NCBI GenBank assembly: GCA_004380135.1
Contig: QXCR01000061.1
Location: forward strand, 62,001-126,000
Length of the DNA stretch: 64,000 bases
Direction: 5' to 3'
DNA from: Stemphylium vesicarium
Lineage: Eukaryota > Ascomycota > Dothideomycetes > Pleosporales > Pleosporaceae
The notes beneath the pieces were generated by a model. The model did no database searches. It was not told where the DNA came from and worked only from the letters and a program-made list of their open reading frames with translations. Both the position numbers and the translations under genes were made by a program. Below are positions 1 to 12,209 of the stretch, piece after piece (within the stretch, counting starts at the first letter, position 1; every line of letters starts with the position of its first letter).

Positions 1-696
1 TGCTGCGATAGCATCAGGGCAAGTGGAGGCGCGCGTGCTTCGTGGTTCACCAGCCGCGCAGAACGGTAATACTCAGCTCCCGGACCAGGCCGCAGAGCGT
101 CAGGATGTAGATACGTGTCAGACGGCCGAGAAGGCAAACGGCTCTTTTCTTCGTCGTCCCGGTCGCACCTCCCACAGCACCCACCAAAGCAGTTGCATAC
201 GTTGATTCCCCGGGAGGTGGCAAAGAGCATGAAGATGATGATGCCCAGGAAGATGAGTCCAAAGACGGAGCCTATAGCAACTCCACCTATTCTACTTTTT
301 GCTAGCCCAGGGGTTCGTGTCAGAATCCGAGGTTGCCCTTTGAGTGGGTGTTACAGCTGTCGAGGACGTTTCGGACACTGACGTAGACGCGAGAGATGGG
401 TCTGACCCGAGTTTGATAGGGCTTGTAGGCTGCGCGCTACTAAATTCTAATGTCGCCGATGCAGCGGATGACAGCGATAGACTTGGAGGCTCGGAAGTGA
501 CAAACTTTACTGAGATGAGTAGAATGGTCGAGGTAATCGGGGGCGGCGACTTGTTTTCCTGTTGTAGCGCTAAATTTCGGGCTAGCTGCGACCTTGGCAG
601 GAAGCACCCGTCAGGTGTTATGCAGCTTGGTTTGCCGTTTGGGAATGCCAGAACCACGCTCGTAGCTGCCAGAGCGATTGAGATTACGCGATGCAT
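1..696 (-). CDS. Partial single-pass membrane protein, Ser/Thr-rich ectodomain
   Basis: The 3' part of this gene lies beyond the left window edge. The ATG at 696 opens a signal peptide (MHRVISIALAATSVVLAFP). A Ser/Thr-rich stretch follows, and then, after a small intron somewhere in about 295-385, a hydrophobic segment (GSVFGLIFLGIIIFMLF) and a Cys-rich juxtamembrane motif (CNCFGGCCGRC). The intron is required because the ectodomain frame stops at 292 while the membrane segment is in another frame. A donor GTCAGT with an acceptor AGTAG would restore the frame, but I could not settle the exact sites. This layout is typical of fungal wall-sensor-like proteins; I do not recognise a specific family, so the function is open. 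An upstream in-frame start at 786 exists but would bury the signal peptide. Confidence 0.55.
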
Positions 697-1018
697 GTGT
701 AACGAGAGTAAAAAAAATCTCTCCTGCTTGCGAAAGAGAAAAAAAGGAAGCAACGATTGCTTTGTAGTGTCAAATTTTGTTGACAATGTGCTGGTTGAGT
801 GATTGATAGTTGATAATCGTCACAATGTGAAGTCAGGAAGTACAGCAAGGAGTAACGCGGTGTATAGATGAACATTGTCATTTCCGATCCCCGCGGGTTC
901 TAAACAAAACGCTATGCAGACGCTAAAATGCGATACCATATACACATCAGAAAACAAAAGTCCCGTATTCAAGACTATCAATATGTACACTTTCCAGAGA
1001 TCTCGACCAGCTCAACAT

Positions 1019-1648
1019 TTAAGCAGGAGCAGAGGAGTAGAGGCACTTCTTGGGCTCGGTCTCCTTGAGCGCCTTCATGGTGAAGGGAGTGCATCCCTCG
1101 GAACCAGCAGGCTTGTCAACACCAGCGAGCCAGATCTTCCAGCCTCCACCAACAGCGCCAGGGCAAGCCTGGAAGCCAACGTCGCCGGTAAGACCACCAG
1201 CAGCGAAGACGAGGTCACCGTCGTCGTTGATCTTGAAGGGGCCGCGCTCCTGGTTCTTGCCGATGGGCTGGACACCGGTGGAGTAGCGGACGTTGCCTTG
1301 ACCCATGCCGCTACGGTCGACGTACAGGTGAAGAGGGGGGTTGAAGGTGTAGATGTAGATGCTGCTGTCCTCCTCGTCAAGCGAGAAGGAGGCGTAGTTG
1401 ATGCCGCTGGTGGTGTTGTCGCGGTCGCCGTTGACGATGCATGTCTTGTTGTTCTGATCAGGCGAGTTGATGACGAGGCCGCCGTCCTTAGCCTGGACGT
1501 TGCCGTACTGGATGGCGGTGCCGGTGCGCAGAGACATCAGACGGAAGATGTCGCCAGCCTCAGGGCGAGGGAAGGGTGAAGAGGCCTGGGGAAGCGCGGA
1601 GGAGATGGCGGCCATGGAGGCAGCGACGGCGGCGGCGGTAAACTTCAT
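1019..1648 (-). CDS. Secreted PhiA-like cell-wall protein
   Basis: This single-exon gene encodes 209 residues. It starts with a clear signal peptide (MKFTAAAVAASMAAISSALP), followed by FRLMSLRTGTAIQYG, which resembles the conserved N-terminal FRxxSLRxG stretch of the PhiA family. PhiA is a fungal cell-wall protein needed for phialide and conidium development in Aspergillus. The rest is a small beta-rich domain, with Cys in NKTCIVNG, GFQACPGAVG, GSEGCTPF and near the C-terminus (KKCLY), suitable for disulfides. It is probably a secreted, wall-associated structural protein. The family call comes from memory of the motif and length; the role in this organism is inferred. Confidence 0.6.
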   Translation of the reverse strand: MKFTAAAVAASMAAISSALPQASSPFPRPEAGDIFRLMSLRTGTAIQYGNVQAKDGGLVINSPDQNNKTCIVNGDRDNTTSGINYASFSLDEEDSSIYIYTFNPPLHLYVDRSGMGQGNVRYSTGVQPIGKNQERGPFKINDDGDLVFAAGGLTGDVGFQACPGAVGGGWKIWLAGVDKPAGSEGCTPFTMKALKETEPKKCLYSSAPA

Positions 1649-2264
1649 GTTGATGGGCTGGAGGAGGTGTTGTTAAGGTGTGGAAGTGGTAGTTGTAGTG
1701 ATGAGGTATTAGCGTAGAGTTGGTGAGTTGAAGTTTGGATGGAGGCCAAAAGAGAGCAACATCTCCTCATATACCCAACTTTCCTCTCATTTCTCCTCCC
1801 CTTGCGCTACATCATCGAGGCTGAGCAGTGCCCATACTCGGCGCCGACAGTGCAACGCTATGACTTCATTTGGTCAGAGCACGAGGGTAAACGGTTAATT
1901 ATCGTATCCCTAGTGTTGTGACCCTGGAACGGCCAGCACTGGCTGTGGCGCGCCCACTCATGATAGTCTAAGAAGGTTTAGGGCGGAAATGACGTAAAAT
2001 TGCCACGGCCCGAACCCCTTGGCGAATGGCAGGAGGAGGTAAAGCGTAACCCATACTCAAGCTCTGATTGGCGGCAGTCTCGGCCGACGCACCGCCCAAA
2101 ATAGATACATTAACGTCGTCTCCACAAAACAATCATGCCGAGGATATGCCCGTTCGCTCAGCCCTATTTAAACAAGATGCCGACAAATTAGTAGTTAGGC
2201 AGGGGACAGTTAGCAGATCCTCGCTGTTGTATGTGTTGAACAACTCCATCTTTTTCGCCGCATA
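1649..2264. other. Intergenic region upstream of the PhiA-like gene
   Basis: This interval lies between the start of the PhiA-like gene and the stop of the amine oxidase gene, both on the minus strand. It should hold the PhiA-like promoter and the oxidase 3' UTR. I see no supported coding sequence or repeat. Confidence 0.5.
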
Positions 2265-4823
2265 TCATAGCTCGCCAACCCCACCCAACTGCGCCGTGGG
2301 CTCTTTCAGGACGACTGGGCATGTATCGAGACCCACTCCGTACGTCTCGACGGTCATGATGCCTTCTTTATCGACCTCAACCCACCTACGGTTGAGCAAG
2401 TCGCCATCTTGTGCTCTGTCGAAGAAGTTCTGTGGTGCAAACACGATGTTAGAATAAGCTTCCGTGTACAGAGTGACGGGTACGTCTTCACTGCGAGTGT
2501 AGTGATGCCTACAATGAGCGCATGTGGTCAGTCAATGTCTCACAACAGGGCTGTACACGCCACATACATGCCAAGGTTGAACCACACAACCAGATCCTCA
2601 TCTTCAACAGACTCCCCATCAAAAAACTTGCTAAAGTCTTGCTGAGGCGCGAAGGGGAGGTTAATGTTTTGAACGCTGTTGGCAAAGGGCTCGTTGTCAT
2701 GCTGACGAGTGAGGGCTAGGTGGGACTTTGCAAACTCCGAGTTTTTGAGCGACCACGGAGACTTCAGCGTCGAAAGATGGATGTCGGAACGGCCGGGGAC
2801 CAAACGGTAGCCGCGCTTCTCTCCCCATGCGTTGGTGGCATTGGGGTTCAGAATGACGTACATGGCTTGGTTATTTGGCGCCCAGTTGAACTGCTGCTCT
2901 TCGGCCATGTATGTGATGTTCAGCTCCATTTGCTCAAACTCGCCGAGCTCAGGGAACCATCTTTGAAGTTGGGTTAGCATCATGGCATTGATGAAAGTGG
3001 AAGTGCAACCTACGGCTGGGTCTGATTGACAACTACCAATTCCGATACTTGAAGCGAGTTCTTAGTCCCCACGATGTCGAAGTCGGCTTTGTAGGTAACA
3101 ACGTGATCATGAAGCGAGCCCTGGGTCGCTTGTTGGATTCTGGGTCCGAACTTCTCTTGCGCTGGATAATAGAAGCTTGACTGCAAATATCCCGATGCGC
3201 GAACGATGACTTCAAGCGTTCCGTCGATGTGGAAAGAATAGTCAAACATATAGTCGTAGTTGCCAACAGTAGCAATCGCGCGAACGATCAACCCTGCGCC
3301 CTTGACCGTGCCGAAATTACTGAAGCCATACTGGTTGGATTCTCCTGCGCGATGTCGCGATAGTGGGAAGTTCATGTCGGTTTCGAAGATGCAGATGGCA
3401 TTGGTATTCACTCGCGTCGTGTTGTATGACGAATAAGTGATGTTCCAAAACGTCGATCCCCACGGGCAGTCGAACCCTTCCAAAAGGCTACCCATCTCTG
3501 TGCCAAGCTGGTAATAAGTGTCATGGTAGACAGTGTTCGCGGCTTTGGGCTGGTTACCACCTTGGCAGAGTTAGCTCAGATCTCTGACGGATTACGCATA
3601 AACTTACCATATTGCGCAGTCGCTTCTTGCATAGACAGCTCGTACAGTATGCGCTCTCCTTTGAACTTGATGTCGTAGAACATGATACCGAGCGTTCGCG
3701 AGAAAGACATGTAGAAAGACCAGCCCATGTACTCTACGTATTGGTTCCTCTTGTCCAGCTTATATCGCTTTCCGCCAATTTCGAGGGTGCTCGGCGCGAG
3801 ACGTTCCTCTAGTTCCCGGACACCCATCTCGGGCTTGTAGTCGACGAGAGCCCAATCCGCGTCGACTGTCTGGTCATACTCCATAGCGATCTCGCCAGCC
3901 TCAAATGCAGCACGAAGATCCGCTATGGTAGTGTAGAACTTCTCATTCGTGACAAAGCCTTTCAATGAGTAAGTAGAAGGGTCGGTGCCAGTGCAGTCAA
4001 TCATTAAATAGAAGTCCAAGGGCGTCATGTATGTCGCTGTACCCGGGAATCGGAACATGATGTTGCGGAATGCACTAGTGCCATCGAAGGAGATTGGAGT
4101 ACCAGCAGTAAACGAAAGCCCAGACCTCTCGTCATCTGATCCGTAGTAGGCAGCACCTTGAAACAGTGCCGCGGTGATGTCCGATATATTGGACATGATT
4201 GATGCGATAAGTGGCTCTGTTGCAACTGACCTTGGTCCATCGAAATACCTGGCGTTGTAGGGTACTGAGCCTCCAGAACCGCCGTTGTAGATATAATCCA
4301 GCTTCTCGATGGTAGTATCTGCGGAGATGGGAAGCGGGCCAATCATATACTCCTGAGAATCTGGGATTGCTTTCCCGCCTTCGAATACGATGGCTCGAGC
4401 ATACTTGGCTGGTAATGTCGCGTCGCCGTCCAAGTAGGGAAGAATATCGCTCTTATTAGTGTGTAACGCATCTACCCAAAACCTCGCGCGCGTTAGCAAA
4501 GATTGAGTGTTTGGAAGATTGGCTTACACATAATTGTCGGTGAGGGTGGCCTCATTTGGATCAGTCAGATTGAGACCCGAAGATGGGTCGTGAAGCAAAT
4601 TCCAAACGGCAAAGTTTTGGTCCGGGGTTAATGGTGCCCATGGGTTTGTCTTTGGAGCTGTGACGATGGGGGCGGCTTCATTCAAGCACGACTGAGTCGT
4701 TCCGTTGACAATGTGTTTGTCGTATACGTCCCGCGCGACTCTTCGATCGTACCCAAGGAAAGGCACAGCAGAAGAGCTGACCACGCTAATCAAAGCCAAG
4801 TTTCCGAACTGAAGAAGACGCAT
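2265..4823 (-). CDS. Secreted copper amine oxidase (five exons)
   Basis: Exons on the minus strand are 4823-4528, 4482-3608, 3560-3014, 2960-2568 and 2508-2265, giving 784 residues. The introns are 45-59 nt and the joined length is divisible by three. Copper amine oxidases oxidise primary amines to aldehydes, releasing ammonia and hydrogen peroxide. The N-terminus is signal-peptide-like (MRLLQFGNLALISVVSSSAVP). The cofactor site is TVGNYDY, where the Tyr near residue 492 would become topaquinone. Copper ligands are visible as HDH in SLHDHVVTYKADFD and as HH in LGMHHYTR, the latter created exactly across the last intron. NxT sequons are frequent, as expected for an extracellular enzyme. The length is in the usual range for fungal members. 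The amine substrate cannot be read from the sequence. Confidence 0.93.
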
Positions 4824-7800
4824 CTTGTGCCGTGTTGCTGTTAAACATCAGGGTGGTGTCGATGAGACGAAATTATATGCTCCCATGCACCTGCGAAAGC
4901 CTGAGATAAGCACGAAATCACTTGAGACTGTGACTGTGCATTCTGGTCATATCTGCCTGCTGCTCAAGATAAGATTATGGGGTCAGCGATGCGAGAAAAG
5001 GTCAGAAATGGGATCCACAAGTCCATCCTATTTTGGGAGGTCGCGTTGAGCAAATCGCCGCGTTACCGACATTGACCACTTTGCACCGGCTGAAGATCTA
5101 TCGACACTTGGTATCTTTTCATACCTGTATCTGGCGGGCCTTCAAAAAGGGCTATGGTACTCCCCATACTTTTTCAAATGCTACCACGTGTACGAGCATT
5201 ACGTTCGAGATGATAGCGGCACGGCGACCAGCTATGCCGGTGGTAGTAACCCCATGTACATGGAACTATTGTCGTATAAGAAAGTCCAGCCTGATCCTCC
5301 GGTTCTGTCGCGACTTTGAAGGGTGGGGTACCAGATGCGGTATGTCTTATCGCTGCAAGATAGTGTGACTGCATTTGCCAAGCACTTCCCGCCCCCAATT
5401 CTCAGCAACAATTGGAGATGCCAAGCTCGAAGATGCAATCACGCCGACGGACCTAGATAGTATCCGGAACGCTATTAAGATACCAGATGGAATTAAATGG
5501 GAATTTCGGCATCGAAAAGTGGGATTGCTCCAAGCTTTCCTAACATTTTCTGTCCATGAGGCGCCAAACATTGGTCTGCTACTTCAATATCAACACTATG
5601 CCAGAAGCGAACGGCGGGGTGATGTGGAGAAGGCCTTGGCTTCAGTCGCGACAACACCGAGTCCCGACGCGACGCGTCAGACCCGGAAAGGTGACGCCAC
5701 ATCATATGCGCCACTAAGAGTATGCGGCCAGTGCAAGAAGCAGTAGATTGTGCCAAAAGGCTCGCTTGAATTCCGAATCAGACATACGAAACATACGAAA
5801 TGGTTCCGGGTGAAGCTGAAAATCCTATCATAAGAGCCAAGTACCTAGGTATCCCCGGAATCCATAGCCCCTTAAAGGCTCTGAACACTCCATGTTTTTG
5901 TCAGACTATTTGCCGCGGATCAAAGTGCGGGATTATTCAAGCTCAAGTGCAAGCGCGTGTGCGTTCGTCCAGTGGGTGTAGGTCGCAACGGATTGTTCGG
6001 CGAGAAGCTGTGATCAGGGGTGACTTGCTATTCTGCAAGTACGCAGGTCAAACCACTATCTGACACGAACCTATGATATGGATGGTGAGAGCGTTCGCTA
6101 GAATTTCCTGATGATGTCGATATATACTGCCGGATGTGTCGATGGAGAGCTGTAGAGGAGAAGACGGACCGCGATTTCTCGGTTCCAGCGCATCTAACCC
6201 GAAAGGGCGGTGTTGACGTCATCCTCACACTCACCCTCACTCACTCGTCCGCTGTCCACCAGCCCGTAGCTCACAATGCACTCTATCACATCTTACAACT
6301 ACAAAGTTTTTCACACTGCTTCCTGCGCTTTCTTGCTAAATTGCGAACGTGGTGTCCTCAGAAGCACAGCAAAGAAGGCGAGATCCAACGCTAACCTCTT
6401 CTCACAGAAGTGAAGATTGTTTCCTATCAGCTATCCTGACCAAGGTCGCAATACAACCTCCTCAGGCGTTTATACTGACAAAGCCATTTCCTTATCCTGC
6501 TTCACTTGAGAGATGGTGGAGTGGCACGCAAAGCTGACGCATCGCACTCCAGACTCGAAAATCTTAGCAGGCTCATCTTGCGATACATCTCCTCTGTTCT
6601 CATCGCTCGCTCTTCACTAACAGTCAGTATTCGCCACAACATCCTAAATTACCAGTCACTCGATCAGGGCGCGAAGATCTCGAGTGATGGCTGGCAAACT
6701 GACAGGACGCTCAGGGATCATCTTGTTAAGTTCACTATGTCGGTGTGATCGGCTTTTGACTGCATGATAACGCGACGTTGCCATCTCAATCAACGGACAT
6801 AACCTTGTCCACTAACAAACTAGCTTTGTGGCAAGAATCGTTACAGTAGGCGGTTTGCAAACCCATGAAGCATATGCAAGAGGTGCGTAAGGCAAGTACC
6901 GAGGCTGGCAAAGTTCCATGAAAGTGGTCAAGTAGAGCTGGGCGCATACGAGGAAAGTCATTCCCTTGCTGGGATTTTGATGACTCCACTAGAAGTCTTC
7001 AGCGCCAATCTCGGATCTGCTCTCCCTAGCTCCCAGCATTGCGTTTACATACTCAAGGGAAATCTGGACGGGGATCACGCTTCATGCTGTAGAGACTACC
7101 CCCCCTCGACCTCGACATCATCGACATGCCGGAGAACCTTTGATGGAGCCAATTCTTTGGGCCAACAAAACAATTCTAATAGCGTAGCGACTGGGGTACT
7201 GAGACAGTGGCCAATGGGTGCCAATCCTTGCTCCGTTCAACTACTGGATTCCATGGTGTGCGTCTTCAAAGAAGCTCGAAAGCTTCTGGCTAATGAAACA
7301 AACTGGGAAAGCCAGAGATTTGCAGAGAAGAATACAGTTAGGTACGTAGCCGGGGAACAGCCAAATATGGACGTCCCCACTGCACATAGGGTCAAGCGCC
7401 TCGTCCGCTGGAGTGCAGACTGGCGCCGTCTCCAAGCAGATGGGCCGAGTGTCACGCCGCAACGGGCAATGCACTTGGAAAACATCGAAAAAATTGCAGA
7501 TGCCGCCATCGGATATCTCACTGCCCCGCCTGTCGGTTCGCGCATTGTTTCGTTGTTTATCTAAAATGATAGTCGAGCTCGCTCCACTCGGCTTTAACGA
7601 CTTAGCCACGCATTTGGATTCCCTGGAGTTGGTAACCTCTTCAAGAAAGTCTGCGAGGTGTCTGGCTGGGACTAGAAGCATGTGGGATGCATTGAAGCGG
7701 GCAACATGTCATGTGAGTAGACGGTCTTGCAGCTCAAGCGGTGCTAGACGCCGAGAAGAACAGGCCGAGGAATGTTCTGAAGGCAAAGATTTTTGCAATA

Positions 7801-7928
7801 CCTGCCTATGAAAGCGAGGCTCGAAGCTCACCAATTGGGATATACCAAATGATATCGAAAGATGTCGCGAGGCATTTTCTAGGAGCACGGGCCTTGGGTA
7901 ATGGCCTAGTCCATAAACTTTGAGCTTG
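4824..7928. other. Gene-poor interval, no supported gene
   Basis: Only short or compositionally random open frames occur here. The longest (6977-7564 and 5375-5746, plus strand) show no recognisable domain or convincing splice structure. The proximal part must contain the amine oxidase promoter. Confidence 0.45.
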
Positions 7929-8908
7929 TCAGGGCTGTGACAGCTGCAGATCCAGAAACTCATGCATGCGCCGGTAAATCGTCTCAGGGAGTTCAGTAAG
8001 TATGCGCGGAAACGGTGTTGCGCGCAGAGTGGCGTGGGTGAGTAGAGTTCGGCATTGGAACAGCAGTTGCCCCAGATTTTCGATAGCGTGCGGTGACATA
8101 ATCACGGTCAACTTTTGGGTTTTTTCCCCTTCCCTGTTTCAAATCTCCACACTAAGTTTGTAGTTGTCTCAATGCACCACCCCGCCACCGTTCAACACGT
8201 CTGTACGATTCACTTTCGTACGATGCAATTGCCATTGCGTCGCCACTTTCTAATCACTAATGCTCGGAGCAACTCAAGCTCGCGACGTGATGCATGAACG
8301 GAGCGCTTTCCCATCTGGAACGCATGTCCGACGCTTCAAACTTTCTCCATCTTCCAAACCGTCGAGCAACCTATTGTATACCTTTGGGTAGATCAGGTGT
8401 CGCGTCAATCCATGCAGATCGCCGAAAAACACCGCGTAGATACCCCACAAGCTTTGTCCCTGCAGCAAACGAACTAGATCGTCGCGGACGTGCCACAACC
8501 CACCGAACAACCGCCAGGCCACGAGGTCGGCTCTCCTGTGATACTCACGGCACCTGCATGCCGGCAACGACGTCGAGTCAGAGTATCCGACGGCGCAGAA
8601 CTACAGTACCGCCGTTCAGGAACGGTCTCATGACCATAGAGCCTGATTGGTTCGGGACAAAAACACGACTAGGTATTCAAAACACTCCTCGCAAATTGCC
8701 GTTGGTACGACTCGCGAAGGCGAAGTTCGAGCGCATTGTGAAATGGCAGATCCTCGAGGGATAATTGCCTTTTGACAATGAAATACCCACGGGCTTTCTG
8801 GGCCAAACTCCATGTTATGTTCGTTCTTCCATCTTGAAGGAGAGCTTCTTCATCAATGAATTCCCGCTTGTTATTTGTCCTTCTTTGCGCTCTCGTCGCC
8901 TTCGGCAA
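7929..8908 (-). pseudogene. Possible decayed minus-strand gene
   Basis: Three minus-strand open segments follow one another in different frames. The first (8908-8669) is rich in charged residues and contains LPFHNALELRLRESYQRQFA. The second is 8567-8274. The third (8111-7929) contains MSPHAIENLGQLL and ends TELPETIYRRMHEFLDLQLS. The first and last pieces look like real protein by amino-acid composition, but I could not join them with plausible introns, and the middle is weak. It may be a broken hypothetical gene or a multi-exon gene I cannot resolve. No function is assigned. Confidence 0.3.
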
Positions 8909-10671
8909 TGCACTTGTGGCGGGACCCTACTTGAACACGAGGCAGTTGGGAATTGCCGACATCCCATCATGTGGGGTATGTTATGAGAGCCAGGCCATCT
9001 ATACGCTTACTGACAGCCTTGTAGCTTGTTTGCATGGTCTCTCAAATCCCCTCGAGTGACTGCTCCCTAGAGGACACGGACTGTATATGCCGCGATGAGC
9101 AGCTTTCGAGTCTCGTGGCAGGTTGCATGCTCGCCAACTGCACGATGCAGGACAGCCTGCAAACTGCCAGGGTACAGGCGGACCTATGCGATCTCCCAAA
9201 CGATTCGAAACGCTCGGATGTGTTCACCTATACCGGAATTGTGTATTCAGTGGCCTTCTCATTCGTGGCCCTAAGGACTGCGGGTAAGCTCGTATCGAAA
9301 GGGCTGGCTCTGGACGACTACATGGTTATCTTCGCCATTCTTCTTTCTGCGCTACCTGTAGCATGCGCCCTAGCGAGTACGTTTCTGCAATCACTGCTAC
9401 TCTGTTGTAATAGCACTAACGACTTTCAGTGACCGAGGGGGGATTCGGTGAGCATCTCTGGAATCTCGAAGACGGGTCCTTGTCGCCCATCCTCCGATAC
9501 TGTTTGTTGATCTTTTTTCCAAAATTCTCTCTGGACATCCGACTAATCCCTCCCAGTCTTCATATGCTGGTCCACTTACGTGATCGTGCTCGGTCTCATC
9601 AAAGTCTCTCTGGTTTTGTTCTATCTGGACATCTTCCAAACGCCGCGGTTCCGGATAATTGCCTACGTCACGCTGGCTGGTATCATAATCAACTCACTCG
9701 TCATCTTTCTCTTGACCATATTCATCTGCTCTCCAATCCAGTCCTTTTGGGACAGGGATGTCAAGGGAAAATGCCTCGACCTCCAAGGCATAGCATACGC
9801 AAACTCGGCAAGTGCCATAGCGCAAGATGTCATTCTCTTGGTTCTGCCTTTGTGCTTCGTCCGGAACTTGCAAATGAAGCGTTACCGCAAGGTTGCTGTT
9901 GGCTTCATGTTTGCTATCGGCACCTTTGGATGCATTGCAACGATCGTACGCTTTCATACCCTGACTACTTTCGACATTTCCGTGGATCCTACCTGGGATT
10001 ATGTCCCGGTGACCGTATGGACTGAAGTAGAGCTCGCAGCAGGTTTTGTCTGTGTATCACTTCCTTCTACTCGCGTGCTGCTCAACCGAATACTACCAAC
10101 GCGCATCAAGGAATTCCTCTCTCACGTCACCCACCCTTCCAATAAGTCAAACAAGTCAAATAACAGCGGCCCTGTTCCAAAGATAGATCTTCCACTACCG
10201 CCACCATCGCAGCAGGAGTGGCGCAAGCCATCTGGCTGGAGCTGGATTTCGCTTGGCGCGGGTGAGGCTGCGCAACGGCCGAACGGGAAGAATGGTGTCA
10301 TGACCGGACTTTGGTCGTGCCACTCGGGATCACCTATTGCCGCACGCTTCTCGTCGCACACCCGAAACGGCTCTCGACGCCTCGACTCTACGTTGGGCAA
10401 CTACAACGATGTAGGCGTCGCGATAACTCGTCCTTCGAATTGCGAGCAGAAAGGCATGGAACATAACAAGGCCTCCGTGGAGCTACTTCATGTACCCAAG
10501 GCTGCGACCAAATACAACAGCCGCCTCTCCTGTAAAAGCTGCGTCGGCGAGGACTACGACGTCACGGCACTACCTAGCATCGGATGTCTCCCCGAGCGGT
10601 CGTATTCCGAAGGCTCTACTCAACAATACAAAGGATTGGGTCGGCTTTGGAGTCGCAGTGAGCCTGTTTAA
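8856..10671 (+). CDS. CFEM-domain Pth11-like G-protein-coupled receptor
   Basis: Exons are 8856-8975, 9025-9376, 9430-9501 and 9557-10671, giving 552 residues. The introns are 48-55 nt and the frame is maintained. A signal peptide (MNSRLLFVLLCALVAFGNAL) precedes a CFEM domain with eight cysteines (SCG, VCM, SDC, TDC, ICR, AGC, ANC, DLC). Seven or so membrane segments follow, from about residue 120 to 400, including TYVIVLGLIKVSLVLFYLDI and LVIFLLTIFICSP. The C-terminal tail is long, Ser-rich and probably cytoplasmic. The CFEM-plus-heptahelical layout defines the Pth11-like receptors, which in plant pathogens sense surfaces and can act in appressorium signalling; the ligand here is unknown. 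The first exon overlaps, in antisense, the start of a doubtful minus-strand frame. Confidence 0.9.
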
Positions 10672-10781
10672 ACCACGATGAAGGGAAATTCAAACAACTC
10701 GGGTGTTTATTCTCTGGCCATCGTTCATACACCTCATACGCCGTTCGAATCTCGGGCTTCGAACAGCTCTCCCAGCTTGAA

Positions 10782-11450
10782 TCACGCAATAACAGTGACT
10801 TTATCGTCCTGCTTCTGCTTATCCGACCGGATCCACGCCATACCGAGTGCAAGAAGAATATCCATACCCGCCGCTACATGCACAATGTACTGCGGACTTC
10901 TGTGTTTCCACTCTCCCTGCCGAGAAACAGTCGATGCAGGATTACCGTTAACAAGGATGCCCTTTTCCTCACCCGCCACGTCCTTCTCGAACTCGACCTT
11001 CTGGCCATCGAGCGACTTCTCATGCATCGTGATATCTATTGTTTCGCTCATCAGTCACAACACAAACACAGCTTGGGACGACGGCAACTCACCGTACTTG
11101 GGCACCCTCCACCCAGTCTTCAGCTGCACCTCCCAAACCACCTTCGCATCCGAGCTCCTCACCGCCTTATACTCCGTCTTATGGCGAAACAGGTTGTGCC
11201 GCTCGATGCTGATTCGCATCACCTCAGCGCCCTGCATCGTTCTGAAGACGACGGTATGAGCCTCTTCTTCTTTTAGTTGTAGAAACGCAATTCCGACTTC
11301 ACCGCTTGGTGTCATGGAACTGACCAGTGAGGCTGCTTTTCCGATAAGTTGGTCTTGCGCCTTTAAGAGAAACGTCTGTTGGGCTTGCGCTGTGAAATGA
11401 GGAATGATGACTAGCCCAGGGAGAGGCATCGCCGGGAGTGTTGGTGCCAT
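10782..11450 (-). CDS. LURP-one-related / tubby C-terminal-like protein
   Basis: Exons are 11450-11093 and 11035-10782, giving 203 residues. The intron (57 nt) starts GTGAGT and ends AATAG. The protein has the LOR (DUF567) pattern of alternating beta strands, for example AHTVVFRTMQGAEVMRI and KVVWEVQLKTGW. It ends in the characteristic hydrophobic helix VHVAAGMDILLALGMAWI followed by charged residues. The family fold resembles tubby and phospholipid scramblase domains; plant members affect defence, while fungal members are uncharacterised. The ATG at 11450 is chosen because the longer frame to 11489 has no ATG. It is convergent with the CFEM receptor gene, about 110 bp apart. Confidence 0.75.
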
Positions 11451-12209
11451 ACTGAGGGGGGGTTTGTTTCCGTAGGTTCGCGTCGACAAAGTCTATGATG
11501 TTTGACATAGAAATTTGTAAAATTATAGTATGACTTGCTTCTCGGGGCTCGTTTTTTTCTTTTCTCTATGCGGAGGTTATGGGAGAATCGCTCATTAACC
11601 AGCCTCACGGTTCACCATGGGAATGTGAACGCGCGATATGAACGAATTGATGGCGTCTTGTTCAAACGAACTTTTCTGGCATCTGTCACAAAACCATGAT
11701 CACTACCGTACCTTATACCAACAACGCACGGGCAAATGACGTCGTCCCGTCAGCCGTGCGTAACAAGAATAAATGAGCATCCCTTTCAGGAAAACTCCAA
11801 CACACTCCCGCATTCGCCGTCTTGGTCTTTAACCGGTCTGTTCAGGTTGCTCGTAAGCACAACGCCCTCTTTCGTCTTGTTTCCCCGCGCCGATCTCACC
11901 ACCTTTGTCGATGCGCATTTAGTGCAGGGGTGCGGCGCAGTCGGGCACGTTGAAACGAGGCGTCAGCGACAGATCAGGCAGCTGATGAGGCAACGCTCTT
12001 ACCCGCGTATGGGGATATTAGGTAAGGTGTGCTGAGATCCCTTGCTCAATTCAGCGTGAGCTAAGCTCAGCTTGGTGATTACCGGAACCAGATCACTGAG
12101 AAAGGCATTGTTTGACTCATGCTTTTCTTGAAACCGAGCCGTGCTGGTAGATTATGCCGCGAGTAGTGTACAGAAGTACATAAGCTGCATTGCTGAGCTC
12201 GCGACCTGT
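11451..12209. other. Intergenic region upstream of the LOR-like gene
   Basis: It contains the LOR gene promoter and the 3' flank of the permease gene. No supported coding sequence or repeat was found. Confidence 0.5.

Noticed and set aside
875..1579. Long plus-strand frame antisense to the PhiA-like gene
   Set aside because: Its Val/Asp/Ala-rich reading is the mirror of the GC-biased codons of the real minus-strand gene, which has a signal peptide and family motif.
5375..5746. 123-residue plus-strand frame in the gene-poor interval
   Set aside because: No recognisable family, no splice support, and an equally long frame exists on the other strand.
6505..6560. tRNA-like GGTGGAGTGG...CACTCCAG stretch
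   Set aside because: No A or B box and no complete cloverleaf could be drawn.
8294..8764. 156-residue plus-strand frame
   Set aside because: Arg/Thr-rich shadow reading; the opposite strand carries the more protein-like pieces.
10738..10765. TTCGAATC string resembling a tRNA T-loop
   Set aside because: No matching acceptor stem or A box upstream on either strand.
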